7,061 nt of DNA from contig CAKSNI010000053.1 in the NCBI GenBank assembly GCA_934476025.1, positions 1 through 7,061 of the forward strand, written 5' to 3'. Below, piece by piece: positions 5,674 through 7,061 of the stretch. Each line of letters starts with the position of its first letter. The stretch's first letter is position 1. Origin of the DNA: an uncultured Eubacteriales bacterium (GTDB lineage Bacteria; Bacillota; Clostridia; Oscillospirales; Acutalibacteraceae). Made by a program: the position numbers and the translations under genes. Below the pieces are notes generated by a model. The model saw only the letters and a list, made by a program, of their open reading frames with translations, was not told the DNA's origin and made no database searches.

Positions 5674-6948
5674 TCAGTCAAGGAATCCCTTATAATGACG
5701 CATCATCATCTGGGATTCAAGATTCTGAACGGTATCCAGAGCAACGCCTACCAGAATCAGGATGGAGGTACCGCCGAGCGAGATGTTCATGCTGCCGATC
5801 TTTCCGACCAGAATCGGAAGAATCGCGATGACGCTCAGGAAGAAGGCGCCCATCAGGGTGATTCGGGAAAGGATTTTCTGGATAAAATCGGAAGTCGGTT
5901 TACCCGGACGAATTCCGGGCAGAGAGCCTCCGTTTTTCCGAAGGTTGTTGGCCATTTCCACCGGATTGAACTGGATGGTTGCATAGAAATACGCAAACCC
6001 GATAATCAGGAAGAAATACAGCACCGCATAGAAAACGCCGCGGGTACTGAAAAGGCTCAGCACTTTGACAATGGCTCTTTCCTTCGTGGTATCCATAAAG
6101 GAAAGGATCATGGTCGGAAGCATCAGAATGGAAGAAGCAAAGATGATCGGCATAACGCCGGACATATTGACCTTGATCGGAATGTGAGTATTCTGACCGC
6201 CGTACATTTTATTTCCGACAACACGCTTGGCGTACTGTACCGGAAGTCTGCGTTCGGCACCGGTCATCCAGACGATAAACGCAATCATGGCAAGGAAAAT
6301 CAGGAGAATGGCAATAACGGCCACCGGCTGAGTTTTCATGTTGCCCCACAGCGTAGCCGCTGCGGCCGGAGCTCTGGAAATGATACCGGCAAACAGGATC
6401 ATGGAAATTCCGTTCCCGATGCCCTTGACATCAATCTGTTCGCCCAGCCACATCACCAGCGTACTGCCGGCGGTCAGGCACAGGACGATAACAAATGCCG
6501 CGAACCAGAGTTTTCCGCCCGAAACGCTCAGGCAGTGGTTACCTTTCAAATAGAAGAAGTAGGCGACACCCTGAAGCAGCCCGAGAGCCACCGTGGTATA
6601 TCGGGTGATCTGCGCCAGTTTCTTCTGCCCTTCCTCGCCTTCCTTGGAAAGGCGTTCCAGAGCCGGGATGGCGACCGTCAGCAACTGAACGATAATCGAA
6701 GAGTTGATGTACGGGGTAACGGACAACGCAAAGATTGCACCGTATTCCAAACCGCCGCCCGTCAGGATGGAAAGATAGCTGAAGAATTCATTGGAACCGT
6801 TTGCGCTCAGAGAGTTCAGAGCGGAAACATCAATGAAGGGAACCGGAATCACCGATCCGATCCGGAAAATAACCAGGACCAGGATCGTGAAGAAAATCTT
6901 CTTCCGGATATCTTTGACAGCCCAGGCGTTGCGTAAGGTTTCTAACAT
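5674..6948 (-). CDS. secY: Protein translocase subunit SecY
   Basis: The 424-residue channel-forming subunit of SecYEG moves proteins across or into the plasma membrane. The N-terminus MLETLRNAWAVKDIRKKI is a typical cytoplasmic amphipathic start, followed by hydrophobic segments consistent with ten membrane helices. The first is at about 18-36, ending GSVIPVPFID. Conserved landmarks are the GGG plug region (about 64-66), PYINSSIIVQLL (79-90), GEQIDVKGIGNGISMIL (169-185) and the cytoplasmic loop GSLPGIRPGKPT (341-352). The latter holds R347, likely equivalent to E. coli R357, needed for SecA-driven transport. The end VQNLESQMMMRHYKGFL is canonical. The ATG is 2 bases after the rplO stop. TTA codons occur only at positions 2 and 5. 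Confidence 0.98.
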   Translation of the reverse strand: MLETLRNAWAVKDIRKKIFFTILVLVIFRIGSVIPVPFIDVSALNSLSANGSNEFFSYLSILTGGGLEYGAIFALSVTPYINSSIIVQLLTVAIPALERLSKEGEEGQKKLAQITRYTTVALGLLQGVAYFFYLKGNHCLSVSGGKLWFAAFVIVLCLTAGSTLVMWLGEQIDVKGIGNGISMILFAGIISRAPAAAATLWGNMKTQPVAVIAILLIFLAMIAFIVWMTGAERRLPVQYAKRVVGNKMYGGQNTHIPIKVNMSGVMPIIFASSILMLPTMILSFMDTTKERAIVKVLSLFSTRGVFYAVLYFFLIIGFAYFYATIQFNPVEMANNLRKNGGSLPGIRPGKPTSDFIQKILSRITLMGAFFLSVIAILPILVGKIGSMNISLGGTSILILVGVALDTVQNLESQMMMRHYKGFLD

Positions 6949-6950
6949 AG

Positions 6951-7061
6951 TCAGATCACCTCAGCCTTTCCGCCGGCAGCATTGATTTTTTCTTCGGCAC
7001 TCTTCGAGAACGCCGAAACCTTTACGGTAAGCTTTTTGGTCAGGGTACCGCAGCCGAGAAT
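6951..7061 (-). CDS. rplO: 50S ribosomal protein L15, C-terminal end (partial)
   Basis: The last 36 residues and the TGA stop of L15 are visible; the rest lies beyond the right edge. The sequence ILGCGTLTKKLTVKVSAFSK followed by SAEEKINAAGGKAEVI matches the conserved L15 C-terminus (VLG.G.L...L.V.A..FS..A...I...GG..E.I). L15 is a large-subunit protein involved in late assembly. The position immediately before secY is the standard spc-operon order. The stop is separated from the secY ATG by two bases. Confidence 0.95.
   Translation of the reverse strand: MLGCGTLTKKLTVKVSAFSKSAEEKINAAGGKAEVI
6954..6962 (-). promoter_or_regulatory. Strong ribosome binding site of secY inside rplO
   Basis: GAGGTGATC is a 9-base match to the complement of the usual 16S rRNA 3' end, and lies 5 bases before the secY ATG. 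It also encodes the last three residues of L15 (Glu-Val-Ile), so both functions overlap in the same bases. Ribosomes ending L15 synthesis stop directly over the secY start region. Confidence 0.85.

Noticed and set aside
5695..6936. 413-residue open frame on the plus strand opposite secY
   Set aside because: It lies codon-for-codon opposite secY and is open only because secY lacks TTA, CTA and TCA codons there. It ends at the complement of secY codon 5. The product has no recognisable domain.

Overview
The window is the distal part of a bacterial ribosomal-protein super-operon (end of spc plus the whole alpha operon), read on the minus strand, meeting a convergent metabolic gene on the plus strand. 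The organism is most likely a Firmicute of class Clostridia, probably an Oscillospirales/Ruminococcaceae-type lineage. Evidence: the order rplO-secY-adk-map-KOW protein-infA-rpmJ-rpsM-rpsK-rpsD-rpoA-rplQ; a KOW gene between map and infA, a Gram-positive trait; rpsD inside the alpha operon, unlike Bacillus subtilis; a Cys4 zinc lid in adenylate kinase; strong Shine-Dalgarno (SD) sites; and a formate-tetrahydrofolate ligase next door. Base composition looks balanced, about half G+C by eye.

Layout from left to right: bases 1-89 (+) encode the last 28 residues of formate-tetrahydrofolate ligase, followed at 106-135 by a plus-strand intrinsic terminator. Bases 136-671 hold no gene I can support. 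At 672-714 a perfect 42-base palindrome forms the terminator of the minus-strand operon. The operon then runs leftward from 7061 to 774: end of L15, SecY, adenylate kinase, methionine aminopeptidase, a small KOW RNA-binding protein, IF-1, L36, S13, S11, S4, RNA polymerase alpha and L17. Gaps are 2 to 86 bases, with one 19-base overlap. I see no internal promoter or terminator, so the unit probably depends on a promoter beyond the right edge.

The genes cover ribosome assembly (L15, L36, S13, S11, S4, L17), initiation (IF-1), transcription (alpha), membrane insertion and export (SecY), N-terminal methionine removal (Map) and adenylate balance (Adk). This is core housekeeping DNA, and I found no previously undescribed system. 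The points worth a second look are the little-studied KOW protein and its overlap with infA, a hairpin between rpsD and rpoA, the very long terminator palindrome, and a codon-avoidance pattern that creates long false antisense ORFs.
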